A stretch of DNA of 64,000 bases, from positions 5,726,501 to 5,790,500 of the forward strand of contig JAXRKN010000045.1 in NCBI GenBank assembly GCA_038502055.1. The letters are read 5' to 3'. Positions 51,757 to 62,660 of this stretch are shown in pieces (within the stretch, counting starts at the first letter, position 1; each line of letters starts with the position of its first letter). The translations under genes were made by a program, and so were the position numbers. The notes under the pieces are model-generated. The model was given only the letters and a program-made list of their open reading frames with translations. It was not told where the DNA came from and made no database searches. The stretch is from Tanytarsus gracilentus. Its lineage: Eukaryota; Arthropoda; Insecta; Diptera; Chironomidae.

Positions 51757-54509
51757 TCTTCATGCAAATCATTTATCACCTCAAATTGCATTCAAACTCA
51801 TTCCGCGCAGAAGGAATGAATTTATTTACTCAATAAATTTTCTTTATTGCAAACTTTTCTCTCTTTTTTTGATCTCACACATTTTCAATATTGATGCAAT
51901 AAAATTAAATGAGAAAATCTCTCAATATAATTGCATTTTTAAATTCCGCGCTGATTTTTCATCACATTTTGACACTTTTATGCTTATTAATGTAATATGA
52001 TATCGTGCGAGTCGGCAATAGTCGTCGCACATATGCACACACAATTGGCAACATCGTAAACTATTACGATTCAAGTGTTAATTGGTTCGAATGCGCCTCT
52101 CTGTATTTTGTCATATTTACAAGCACGAGTATTTATGCATTTTTATTGCAATCTGCGGATTATTTACCGCAGTAATGTTCACTGTTGATCTATAAATAAC
52201 TATGTGGGATTTTTTATAAAAATCGAAGAGATATTTGCTGCTTCAATTTCGCACAGTGGGATAGCAATTTAGAAGCAGAACTATTGATAGACGCTGTGGG
52301 TAAATGAGTCTGCGGGAACTCCAGAAGAAATTGTCGTATGGAATTTGTGAACATTTTTCATTGCTTAATCGTTATTCAAGCTTGCAGTTGCTGTTCACTC
52401 TCATTATTAATTTTCAATTATAAAAAAATATAAGCGAAATAAAGGCGATGAAAGTGTAATCGAAAAAAAGAAAAGTAAGGTGAAAGTTAATTTGTAAAAG
52501 TTGTCTCGAAAGAATAAAAATTAATAAATTTTCTACATTAAATTTTTAAAAATTATTTTTACAATAAAATAAAATTAAAATTGTTTTTAAATTTTTGCAA
52601 AACCCTTTTCACTTTCATTTGAATCGAGATTATGAAGTGGACGGTGTAAAGGCAAATAAATCATGTCCTCCAATTCTTTCCTCCTCTCTCAATTCCCAAT
52701 TGCACGATGGTTAAGGTCAAACATTTAATTTTCAGTGAATGAAACTGATATTAATGTAGAACATTTTTAAGACACGAAGTTCATTGGGCAGACAGTAAAA
52801 CATGTTGAATGGTTGCGAGAATTTTCGCTTCCTCTTTTGCGAACATGACTCACAACTTGCAGGTTAATGAAAGCAACATAAAAAAAGTTTGTCGTCAAAT
52901 TTAAAATTCTCCAATTTCACATGAGGTTATGGTAAAGACAGAATCAATTTAAAAATGTGTTTCACGTTGAAGATGAAACACTTTAAAAAATTTAATGGAA
53001 CGTTTTGAAAAATGAAATTTATTTTTTGAAGAAATGGAAAATGAAAAATTTTTTAAACTAATGGAACAATGTGGAATATGAAACACTCTAAGTCATTTTT
53101 GACTTTAAAATATTAAGTGTCCCTCACTTTAAAGTAATGTAAACTAGCTCTGGGAAAGGCCATCGACAATTAAGGTGTGTCGAACTTTGAGAGAGTTGCG
53201 TTTAAGAAAAATTTAATGTGTTCTAGCGTATGTGAATTATTTCTCATTTCTCTTATATATTTTCTCCACCATCATCATTCTGTGTGCGCCAAACCGTGAG
53301 AATTGCAATTTGAGAGAGCGGCGCATGGCAAGCGCTATTCAGGTTTCATTTAAGCATTAATTGCAAAAATATTTAGGTGCATTATTTTGCCATAAGTCTA
53401 TTCATTATCATTGTACTTCGATCTTCATAATTTCCATTCCTTTCTTGCTTGCTCGTTCGCAATTTAATAACACATGATCTCGGTGCCAATGCAGGCAACT
53501 CTTCTCTTCCTCCTTGTACTTCAATTTCTCCATTAAAAATAAGTAAAACTCGCCGAACGCTTTAATTAAATTAAAACAAATTTTATGTTCATTTTATTGA
53601 ACTCTCATCGACTATGAACAAGAGAGAGAAATTGACCGGGACCGGCTTGATTTAATCACCGTTGGTGGCTCACATGTGCACTTGATTAAACATTGAAAAA
53701 TAGTTCTTTAAATGCGATTAGGAATTATGAGAGAGACATTTGAGGCGATTATTTTAATGACAGGTTGCATCGCACGTTAATGAAATCTGAGATTAATTAA
53801 AAAGCCATTTTTACGATTGCATCAAGTCATGCCGTTTTATTTTATGGGAAAATGATGAGAACAGAACTATTTTTTAGGTTCATGAGAGTTTGAAAGGAAA
53901 TGAGTTTTGATTTTTAAAAATAATATTCACTTTCAGATGCATAAAAAATCAAAGATTTAAACTCGAATTTCACGCATTTCAAGAGCGAATTTATAAACGA
54001 TAACTTTTATCAAAACAAACCATAAATTATTGACTGAAATCAAGAAATTTCTTCATTTCCAATCCCTTCGCTTTCTGATGATATTGCGAATTGAGAATAA
54101 ATGTCATAATTTTCCTTTAATGAGCCGTGTCTTAATTTTAAAATTCACCTCTTGCGACTGCTACTGTTGAATTATTATTCATCACGTTATGTGCTGCGAA
54201 ATTATTGCTGTGATGCGTCTGATTGAGCTGCATTAAGGAGAGCTAACTAATAAGCTGTTTATTTCAACCTTTCTCGAGAGAGGAAACAGCATCATCGTTA
54301 TTACTGTCGGAGGATGATTTCGATCTCAATTTTGGATATGAATCCTAAAATTAAGTCATTAAAATGCAGAAAATGCGCTGCCAAGCATTCGATAAGAAAA
54401 AGTAGATTTAAAATTTCAAAATTTATAGCGTGAAATGATATCAAAAATTTTGTTATCTTGAAATTGTTAAGAGCATTATCAAAAATTTGCTCAAATTCAG
54501 ATGAAATGC

Positions 54510-54661
54510 ATTTGTGGCTTTTATTTTATTCTCACAGTATTTTTGAGGTTTTTATGCAATTGCATATTCATCATCCAAAAATTTCAGTATAAAAGAGCTT
54601 GTGCTGAAATGAGAGAAATCAGTTCAAGTTGATTTGTGAGTTTGACAAGAAGCGTGAAAAA
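54510..54661 (+). promoter_or_regulatory. promoter and 5' leader of the first prophenoloxidase gene
   Basis: TATAAAAG at 54588-54595 and an initiator ATCAGTTC with its A at 54621 (33 bp from the start of the TATA box) give a canonical insect core promoter. The leader from there to the ATG at 54662 is about 41 nt. Upstream, TTGTGGCTTT, TTATTCTCACA and GAGGTTTT (about 54512-54555) recur in the same order upstream of the paralog. Confidence 0.85.
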
Positions 54662-57289
54662 ATGGCTGATAAGAAAAATTTGTTGCTTTTATTTGAGCGT
54701 CCAGGAGAACCAGTGTTTACACCTAAAGGAAAAGAGAATGCAGTTTTTGAAGTACCGAATAATTTTTTGGAGGAAAGATTTCAAGAGATTGGAACTGAAA
54801 TTCAGACACGATTTGGAGAAGAAGTAAGAAAATTTTTAACTATTGAAAGATTTAAAATATTTAAAAATTAATATAGGCTGACATGAGGATTCCAGTTCAG
54901 AATGCCGGCATTCCAAATCTTGCGGAGGTTTCGAAACTTGAGAAACAAGATAATTTTTCACTTTTTATTCCTCGACATCGCAAATTGGCTTCAGCACTGA
55001 CGGACATTTTTTTGAGTGAGATAAAATATTTTTTAAAACCGTTAAAATTTTAAAATTTCATTCAACAGAGGCGAAAGACATTAATCAACTGCAAAGTTAT
55101 GCAGTTTATGCTCGTGATCGTGTCAATGCTCAACTTTTCAACTATGCACTTTCAGTTGCAATTCTTCATCGACCTGATACGAAAGACTTGGATTTGCCTT
55201 TATTTGTCGAAAGTTTTCCTGGAAAATTTCTTGATTCTCGAGCTTTTGTTCAAGCGAGACAAGAAGCATCAGTGGTTCCAATGGGATCTCGAAGACCAAT
55301 TGTTATTCCAACAGATTACACTGCATCATATTTAGAGCCGGAACATGTGTAAGTTTAACTAAATAGTGTGAAAAATTAAAATTAATTTTATTTAAAGTCT
55401 TTGGTACTTCCGCGAAGATCTTGGCATTAATCTCCACCATTGGCACTGGCATTTGGTTTATCCATTTGAGTCAAGTGACATCAGCATTGTTGCGAAGGAT
55501 CGACGTGGAGAACTTTTCTATTACATGCATCAACAGGTGAGATTTAAAATTTAATTTTGTTATTTTTAACTTGAAATTATTTTTTTGAAAATTTTTATAA
55601 CTTAAAATAAATCTTAAAGATCATCGCTCGATATAATTTTGAACGTTTTTCCAACAATCTCCCTCGTGTCACTCCACTCAATAACTTGCGAGCTCCTCTC
55701 TCTGAAGGATATTTCCCTAAACTCGACAACCTTGTCGCATCACGTGCTCATCCAGCTCGATCAAGTAACATTGTTTTGAGAGACATCAACCGTCAAGTTG
55801 ACCAAATTCATTTGGAAATTAGCACCATGGAACGTTGGCGCGATCGTTTTCTTGAGGCGATAAGGAATGGATTTGTTGTGACACCAAATGGTGAGAGAAG
55901 ACAATTGGATGAGACGACTGGAATTGACACTTTGGGCAACATGATGGAAGCTTCGAATCAATTGAGCCCGAATCCAAATCTTTATGGGTAAATTTAAAAG
56001 TTAAAATTTCAATATTTAAATATTTTTTTTGCAGTGATCTCCATAACATGGGTCACACACTAATTTCTTATCAACATGATCCAGACCATCGTCATCTCGA
56101 AAGTTTCGGGGTGATTGGTGATTCTTCAACAGCAATGCGAGATCCAGCTTTCTATCGCTGGCACGCTTACATGGATGACATGTTTGATGAACACAAGAAG
56201 AGGTTAAATCCTTACACTGAACAACAGTTGAATTATCCTGGAATTAGAGTTCAATCTGTTCAAATTCAACCCGTCAATGGAAGGACAAACATTTTTAATA
56301 CTTTTTGGCAACAGTCGGATGTAAAAAATAATTGACTTAAATCTGAAAATGAAATTAATCAAAATTTAATCTTAGGTCAATCTCTCGAAAGGAATGGACT
56401 TTGTGCCACGTGGCGATGTCTTTGCGAGATTCACTCATTTACAGCATGTTCCATACACCATGAACATTCAGGTCAATAATGACACTGGAGCACGGAAGTA
56501 ATTTAAGCTAAAAAAATTCTGGATTAAAATTTTTAACACTGAAAATTTGATCAAAATAATTTTAGACAAGGAATGGCTCGAGTTTTTATTTGCCCCAAAT
56601 TTGATGAGAGAGGAGCTCAATGGAGTTTTAATGAACAACGACGTTTCATGGTTGAAATGGACAAATTTGTCGTGCAATGTGAGTTAAACTTTTCAGTTTA
56701 GAGTTAATTTAATTTACTAATTTTAAAATCAAGTGAATCCTGGCGTCAACACTTTGAAACGACGCTCGACCGATTCAACTCTTACGATTCCATTTGAGCG
56801 AACTTTCCGTAATTTAGATGAAAGACCAGGTGGAAATTTAGAAGCTGGCTACAATTTTTGCGGTGAGTTAAATTTCGGTAATTTAATTTAAAAATTAATA
56901 AAATTTCTATCAGGTTGTGGATGGCCTCAACACATGCTCGTTCCAAAGGGAAATCCCCAAGGTCTTCCTTCAGAAGTTTTTGTCATGATTAGCAATTACG
57001 ACAACGATCGAATTGATCAAAGTTTGGTGGGTGTTTGCAATGATGCCGCAAGTTTCTGTGGAATTCGAGATAGACGTGAGAAAACATTTCATAAATTTTT
57101 AATTATTTTAATAAATATAATTTTTTTAAAGTCTATCCCGATCGTCGACCAATGGGTTATCCATTTGATCGCACAGGACGTCAAGGATCTTATGATTTGA
57201 GACAATTTATGACACCAAACATGGGCAGAGTTGATGTCTCGATTCAATTCAATGATCGAGTCTCATCGGGTCCCAACGCAAGACCATAA
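54662..57289 (+). CDS. PPO: prophenoloxidase (first copy, 685 residues)
   Basis: Type-3 copper enzyme zymogen that, once cleaved, oxidises mono- and diphenols to quinones for melanization in immunity and wound healing. Eleven exons: 54662-54823, 54877-55015, 55069-55348, 55398-55536, 55620-55987, 56035-56320, 56376-56497, 56566-56678, 56734-56862, 56914-57075, 57132-57289. All junctions are GT-AG and in phase. There is no signal peptide, as is usual for insect PPO. The activation site Arg50-Phe51 (IQTRFGEE) is intact. Copper A lies in LHHWHWHLVYP with His208, 212 and 238. Copper B uses His366 and 370 (LHNMGH) and His406 (FYRWH). The thiol-ester-like GCGWP is at 580-584. Length is normal for the family. 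Nothing is broken, so it should be functional. Confidence 0.96.
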
Positions 57290-57365
57290 TTATTTTTGAT
57301 ATATTTTAAAAAATATTAAATCAACATAAAATGTAACCAAACATATATTTTTCATAAAGCTTTTT

Positions 57366-57371
57366 AATAAA
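57366..57371 (+). terminator. polyadenylation signal of the first prophenoloxidase gene
   Basis: AATAAA about 77 bp past the stop codon, in a T-rich context. Confidence 0.6.
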
Positions 57372-57433
57372 AAAATTATTTTAGAAAAATTGAAAGAAAA
57401 AAAAGTTGACACATTAGCATTTTATATGTTTTA

Positions 57434-57444
57434 GGATTCGAACC
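57434..57444 (-). repeat. B-box-like motif (minus)
   Basis: Exact copy on the minus strand, 62 bp downstream of the first prophenoloxidase polyadenylation signal. Confidence 0.7.
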
Positions 57445-58132
57445 TTAAAACTTTTGTCATTTATCGACAATTTTAATTAATTTCATAAAACATTTTAATT
57501 ATATTTTCTCCATTTGTGAAACAAATTTTAATTAACGCCATTAAACATTAAATCAATTTCCAGTATTCTCACAACCTGCTCCACAGTCCGGGCACATTAA
57601 TAGCACAAATGTTGACAAAATAAATGAAATCTGCTTTCAAAACAACTAAATCATGTTCGCATTTCTCGATCTCCGCCTTCCTAGACTTCTTTACGATGAT
57701 GTTGCGGCACATAATTACAGTGAATTAATAACATCTTCAATCCGCAATCTTGTTATTATCATAAGACGACTGCGACGTATATGATGCATTAATAAAGATG
57801 TTATCGGACGATCAGATAACGAGTTAATAAATTACGAAAGTCTTGTGATTAATCGGACATAAATGACACCAATTCTATCTGTCCATGAAAAATTTGGGTT
57901 TGACCTCTTGCGAAAGATTTTTTTTTCACTGACTTTCAAAGAGACGAAAAATAATGAAATTAAATGCCTTGTATAGCGCCATTAGCTTCCATTATTTCAC
58001 CTTAATATCGAAATTATCATTAGAGTGCCGAAAAAAAGAGGAAAATCGATTTTCATCTGAGAACTATTATTTTTATTTACTTTTTAGAGCATTTGCTGCT
58101 TTCCGTGTGTGCTTTTTAAGAATTTCAATTGT

Positions 58133-58246
58133 AGTTCGAAGGGTGTGAAACTCTGGGATTTTAAAATATAAAAATTTAAAAACTTTAATTGACGAACACA
58201 AAAAAATTTAGAATTAAAATTAACCAAAGTTCCACACCCTCGAACT
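58133..58246. repeat. foldback element
   Basis: The left arm AGTTCGAAGGGTGTGAAACT and right arm AGTTCCACACCCTCGAACT are inverted copies with one indel and a few mismatches. The core is AT-rich. Total length is about 114 bp, similar to the other foldbacks here but with different arms. Confidence 0.7.
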
Positions 58247-59289
58247 CTCGCGATCCAAAATTATGATTCTCTCTGCTTCTTTTTCATGTTCCCATTATTA
58301 TAACAAATGTATTAGCTACTGATGATTTTCTTTCCATATGAATTACCATTTCATTTGTAATTTCCTCAATATTTACCCATCTAACTTACTTTGCCTTTCT
58401 TCCTCGCTCTTTTGCTCTTTTTTCGCCTCATTTGAAGGTACACAACATCGATGGGGGGAAAAAAGAAGAACATTAAATTGTTATGGGTGAATTAGGCTTT
58501 ACAAATAATCAATAATTGTTATACATTAGAGAAAATTAAATCAATCAATCTTTCTCTCGCAGCTTCTTCGTAAATGCCGCGCACCAAAAAGAGCCACATT
58601 TGTTCTTTAGAAATCATTTCACTCTAATTGTTCCCCATAATCGACTTCTCTATTTTTTTTGGCTACTTACTGTTCTGTGTGATCTTCACTCGCTCCGTTC
58701 CCATCGATCAAATGTAGAATTGGTGAGAAAAGTAATTGTCCAAATAATGAGCAATGTGGTCCATCTCTTTTCTCCTCAATCTTCCATCCATTTGCCAATG
58801 TACTGTTTTGTTATTAATGCCTAGAAGCAGATTTAAGTGAACTCAATGAGATGGAACATAAAAGAATAAATACCACAGAACTCTCTTGAGAATTGTACAA
58901 AATGATCATAATCAATGACACGCAAAAATCATTATGAGAAAATCTTTTCACCCGTTTATTATAGCTCCGCTATATATTAATTTTGGATTTTAAAACAGTT
59001 TTGCCCTAGTGCCAAGAATTACATTGTGAATTAAAAATAAACTAATGATAGGCCTAGTAAACCCTACAAACTGGCGAAAACAATTTGAAATGGTTGCTCT
59101 CAGGATTGGCTTTAGTTCTTATTTCTTTTTTTATTTTATTTCTCCTTTCTCAGATTTAGTGAACGCCATTCTCAAGACGGTGGTCGGATTTAGTCGGGTT
59201 TGTGGCTAATATCGGGTTTTGGCTCTAGTTGTGAGAGTATTTAGTTTTGAGGTCCGACCCACCAAAGACCGTCCCTGAGTGCAAAATCG

Positions 59290-59660
59290 TCCTTTTTCAT
59301 ACAAATGTTCTCTTATATGGCTTCATGGGTATCGTTTAACTGTAATTTGACAGGAATGATGGACTGACGATTTTGAGGATGTCTCTGGTCGGGGAGTGCC
59401 CTAGTTTTTGATTGGTTATGTTGTGTGATGTGTTGTCGGGAAGAGGAAATTGAAGATTTTTGGGATGTCGTATGGTCGGCCAGGGGCCTAGTATTTTTAG
59501 AACTATGTTTGTTGTGTTGAATTGTTTGTCGGAGATTGGTTGCGTTTTGGAAATGTCTGGGCAGGGGCCTAGTTTTTGAAAGTTTGTGTGTTGGTTTGTA
59601 GGAATTGTTGAATGGATTTTGGGAATGTCTTGGCGTAGGGGCCTAGATTTTAGATGGGGT
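59290..59660 (+). repeat. degenerate copies of the 120/129-bp minisatellite family
   Basis: The start (TTTTTCATACAAATG, then CTTATATGGCTTCATGGG) matches the reverse complement of about 4735-4790. Later units reduce to GGAATGTCTTGG with GGGGCCTAG at roughly 75-85 bp spacing (about 59377, 59463, 59547, 59620). It lies just past the second prophenoloxidase gene's 3' end. Confidence 0.65.
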
Positions 59661-59781
59661 ATAATTAAGAAGGGGCTATTGGAAATGGCAACGCCGTTTG
59701 CAGACCCATCTTGTTTACGACTTAACTAGAATCCGTTAGAGTTTTGCTTCAATTAAATTGACAAATGCTAAAAAATTAACT

Positions 59782-59787
59782 TTTATT
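59782..59787 (-). terminator. polyadenylation signal of the second prophenoloxidase gene
   Basis: AATAAA on the minus strand about 50 bp past the stop codon, in the context GAAAAATAAAAG. Confidence 0.6.
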
Positions 59788-59836
59788 TTTCAGTTCATTT
59801 TTTACTACAACTTTATGAAATTTGATAAATATTTTT

Positions 59837-62508
59837 TTAATTTTTTCTTTCGCTTCCCGGGCCTGCAACTCGATCGCTGAATTGAATAGAGACATCAACT
59901 TTGCCCATGTTTGGTGTCATAAATTGTTGAAGATTATTAACTCCTTGACGGCCCAAACGATCGAACGGATAGCCCATAGCGCGTTTATCCGGATATTCTA
60001 CAAAAAATTGTTTGAATTATATCGCAATTAAAAAATAATTATATTCTCACTTCTATCTCGAATACCACAGAAACTTGCGGCATCATTACAAACACCGACC
60101 AAATCTTGATCAACTTTATCGAGATCATAATTGCTGACCATGACAAAAAGTTCACATGGAAAACCCTGTGTTGTTCCTCTAGGAATCAGCATGTGCTGAG
60201 GCCATCCGCAACCTGTTGAAAAGTTTTTTAAAAATTAAGAAATTTATAAATATTTTACTAACGCACCACAAAAATTGAAACCAGCTTCTGCAGGGTCGCC
60301 TGCTGGTCTAACGTCCAAGTTACGGAAAGTTCGTTCGTATGGAATTGTTACTGTTGACTCTGTTGAGCGACGCTTTAATAAGTTCGCACCAGGATTTACT
60401 GAATGATACAAATTTAAAAAAAGTTAAAAAGTTTATTATAAAAAGAATAAAATTACGTTGTGCGACGAATTTGTCCAACTCAATCAAAGCACGACGTTGT
60501 TCGTTAAAGTTCCATTGCTGGCGTTTGTCATTCATTTTTGGACCCATAAAAACTCGAACCATTCCTAATCTAAAAATAATAAAATTAGAGCATTTTTTCA
60601 AATTTATTGCAGTTCGACAAAAACTACAATAATGTCATCAAAAAATTTATTAAATAGCAACTTTAAAAAATTTATAAATTAAATTACTTTCGTGCTCCAG
60701 TGTCATTGTTGACCTGAATGTTCATGGTGTATGGAACATGCTGTAAATGAGTAAATCTCGCAAAGACATCGCCACGTGGAACAAAGTCCATTCCTTTCGA
60801 AAGATTGACCTAGATTTAAATTTTTGTTAATTTCAGATGTAAACTTTTCACGATTTATTTTTTACATCCGACTGTTGCCAGAAAGTATTAAAAACGTTAG
60901 TCCGTCCGTTGACGGGTTGAACTTGAACTCCTTGAACTCGAATTCCGGGGAAAGTCAATTGTTGAACTGTGTATGGAGTTAATTTGCGTTTATGCGCTTC
61001 AAACATGTCATCGACTTCGCTATGCCAGCGATAAAAAGCTGGATCTCGCATTGCTGTTGTGTTATCACCAATCACCCCGAAACTTTCGAGATGACGATGG
61101 TCTGGATCATGTTGATAAGAAATTATTGTGTGACCCATGTTGTGAAGATCACTGCAATAAAATTTATTTAATTATTGAAATTTTAACTTTGAAATTTTAC
61201 CCATAAAGTTCTGAATTTGCACTCAATTGCGGTGCAGCTTCCATCATGTTCCCCAAAATGTCAATTCCAGTCGTCTCATCTAACGGGAGTCTCTGACCAT
61301 TTGGTCTCACAGCAAATCCATTATTGACCGCTTCCAAAAATCGGCTACGCCAACGCTCCATGGTGGCAACGTCAATGTTGACCTGATCGAGTTGACGATT
61401 GACATCCCTTAAAGTAATGTTACTTGCTCTCGCTGGCCATGAACGTGATGCTACGAGATTATCGAGTTTGGAAAAATATCCTTCAGGAATTGGAGCTCTC
61501 AAATTATTGAGGCTTACAACTTTAGGAAGATTATTGCAGTAACGCTCAAGGTTATATCGAGCCATAATCTTAAAATAAATTACCTAGGTCAAGTTAAAAA
61601 TAACAAAATTAAATTTTAAACCTCACCTGTTGATGCATGTAATAGAAAAGTTCTCCACGCCGATCCTTTGCAACAATGCTGATGTCACTTGCTTCAGTCG
61701 GATATACCAAATGCCAGTGCCAATGGTGGAGATTAATGCCAAGATCTTCGCGGAAGTACCAAAGACTTTAAATAAAATTAATTTTAAGTTTTTATGAGAG
61801 CTTTAAGATGGTCAAACTTACACATGTTCTGGCTCTAAATTCGATGCCGTGTAATCTCTCGGAATTATGATTGGTTTTCGTGATCCCATTGGAACCACTG
61901 ATGCTTCTTGTCTCGCTTGAACAAAAGCTCGAGAATCAAGAAATTTTCCAGGAAAACTTTCGACAAATAAAGGCAAATTCAAGTCTTTCGTATCAGGTCG
62001 ATGAAGAATTGCAACTGAAAGTGCATAGTTGAAAAGTTGAGCGTTGACACGATCACGAGCATAAACGGCATAACTTTGCAGTTGATTAATGTCTTTCGCC
62101 TCTGTTGAATTTAATTTTAAAATTTTAACGGTTTTAAAAAATATTTTATCTTACTCAAAAAAATGTCTTGCAGTGCTGAAGCCAATTTGCGATGACGAGG
62201 AATAAAAAGTGAAAAGTTTTCTTGTTTCTCGAGCTTTGATATTTCTCCAAGATTTGGAATGCCGGCATTCTGAACTGGGATTCTCTTATCAGACTAGAAT
62301 AATTTTTAAATATTTTAAATCTTTCAATAGTTAATAATTTTCTTACTTCTTCTCCAAATCGTGTCTGAATTTCAGTTCCAATCTCTTGAAATCTTTCCTC
62401 CAAAAAATTATTCGGTACTTCAAAAACTGCATTCTCTTCTCCTTTGGGTGTGAACACTGGTTCTCCTGGACGCTCAAATAAAAGCAACAAATTTTTCTTA
62501 TCAGCCAT
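59837..62508 (-). CDS. PPO: prophenoloxidase (second copy, 687 residues)
   Basis: Paralog of the 54662 gene on the opposite strand, with all ten introns at the same positions. Exons: 62508-62347, 62293-62155, 62101-61822, 61765-61627, 61568-61201, 61151-60866, 60809-60688, 60569-60457, 60398-60267, 60212-60051, 59997-59837. The donor of intron 9 is a weaker GTGCGT. The start is the ATG of MADKKN, since the frame further upstream opens without ATG. The Arg-Phe activation site, HHWHWH copper A, LHNMGH and FYRWH copper B, and GCGWP are all kept. Exons 9 and 11 are each one codon longer than in the first copy. Exon 1 differs by one residue of 54 (KGEEN versus KGKEN). Exon 8 differs strongly (FMGPKMNDKRQQW versus FICPKFDERGAQW). 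It looks intact, with the same enzymatic role. Confidence 0.96.
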
Positions 62509-62660
62509 TTTTTTCACGCTTCTTGTCAAATTCACAAATCAACATGAACTGATTTCTCTCATTTCAGCACAAGCTCTTTTATATTAAATTTTAGATAAAG
62601 AAGAAAGTTGAACGATTAAAACCTCACAAAATTATGTGAGAATAAATCCAAAGCCACAAG
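62509..62660 (-). promoter_or_regulatory. promoter and 5' leader of the second prophenoloxidase gene
   Basis: On the minus strand, TATAAAAG at 62583-62576 and the initiator ATCAGTTC with its A at 62550 keep exactly the spacing seen in the first copy, and the sequence between them is the same. Upstream blocks TTGTGGCTTT, TTATTCTCACA and GAGGTTTT are also shared. The stretch just upstream of TATA differs and carries a CTTTATCT (GATA-type) site here. Confidence 0.85.

Larger units (their letters stand above)
42910..54509. other. long noncoding stretch between the JHBP-like and first prophenoloxidase gene
   Basis: About 11.6 kb with no supported gene. It contains two foldbacks of the CAAGGGATGGAAA type (47464-47566, 51645-51756), one exact B-box-like motif (48288), AAGCTT-rich low-complexity sequence near 44070-44170, and AT-rich inverted sequences near 49640-49760. 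The 46323-46595 frame is Ser-rich low complexity and begins without a proper start, so I leave it out. Confidence 0.55.
57290..59150. other. noncoding spacer between the convergent prophenoloxidase genes
   Basis: After the first gene's polyadenylation signal come a B-box-like motif (57434) and a foldback (58133-58246). No exon is supported. The 58600-58824 frame has no family likeness. Confidence 0.6.

Noticed and set aside
52925..53130. Possible foldback with GAAACACTCTAAG and AAGTGTCCCTCAC
   Set aside because: Pairing is short and interrupted, and similarity to the knirps 3' hairpin is limited to a few bases.
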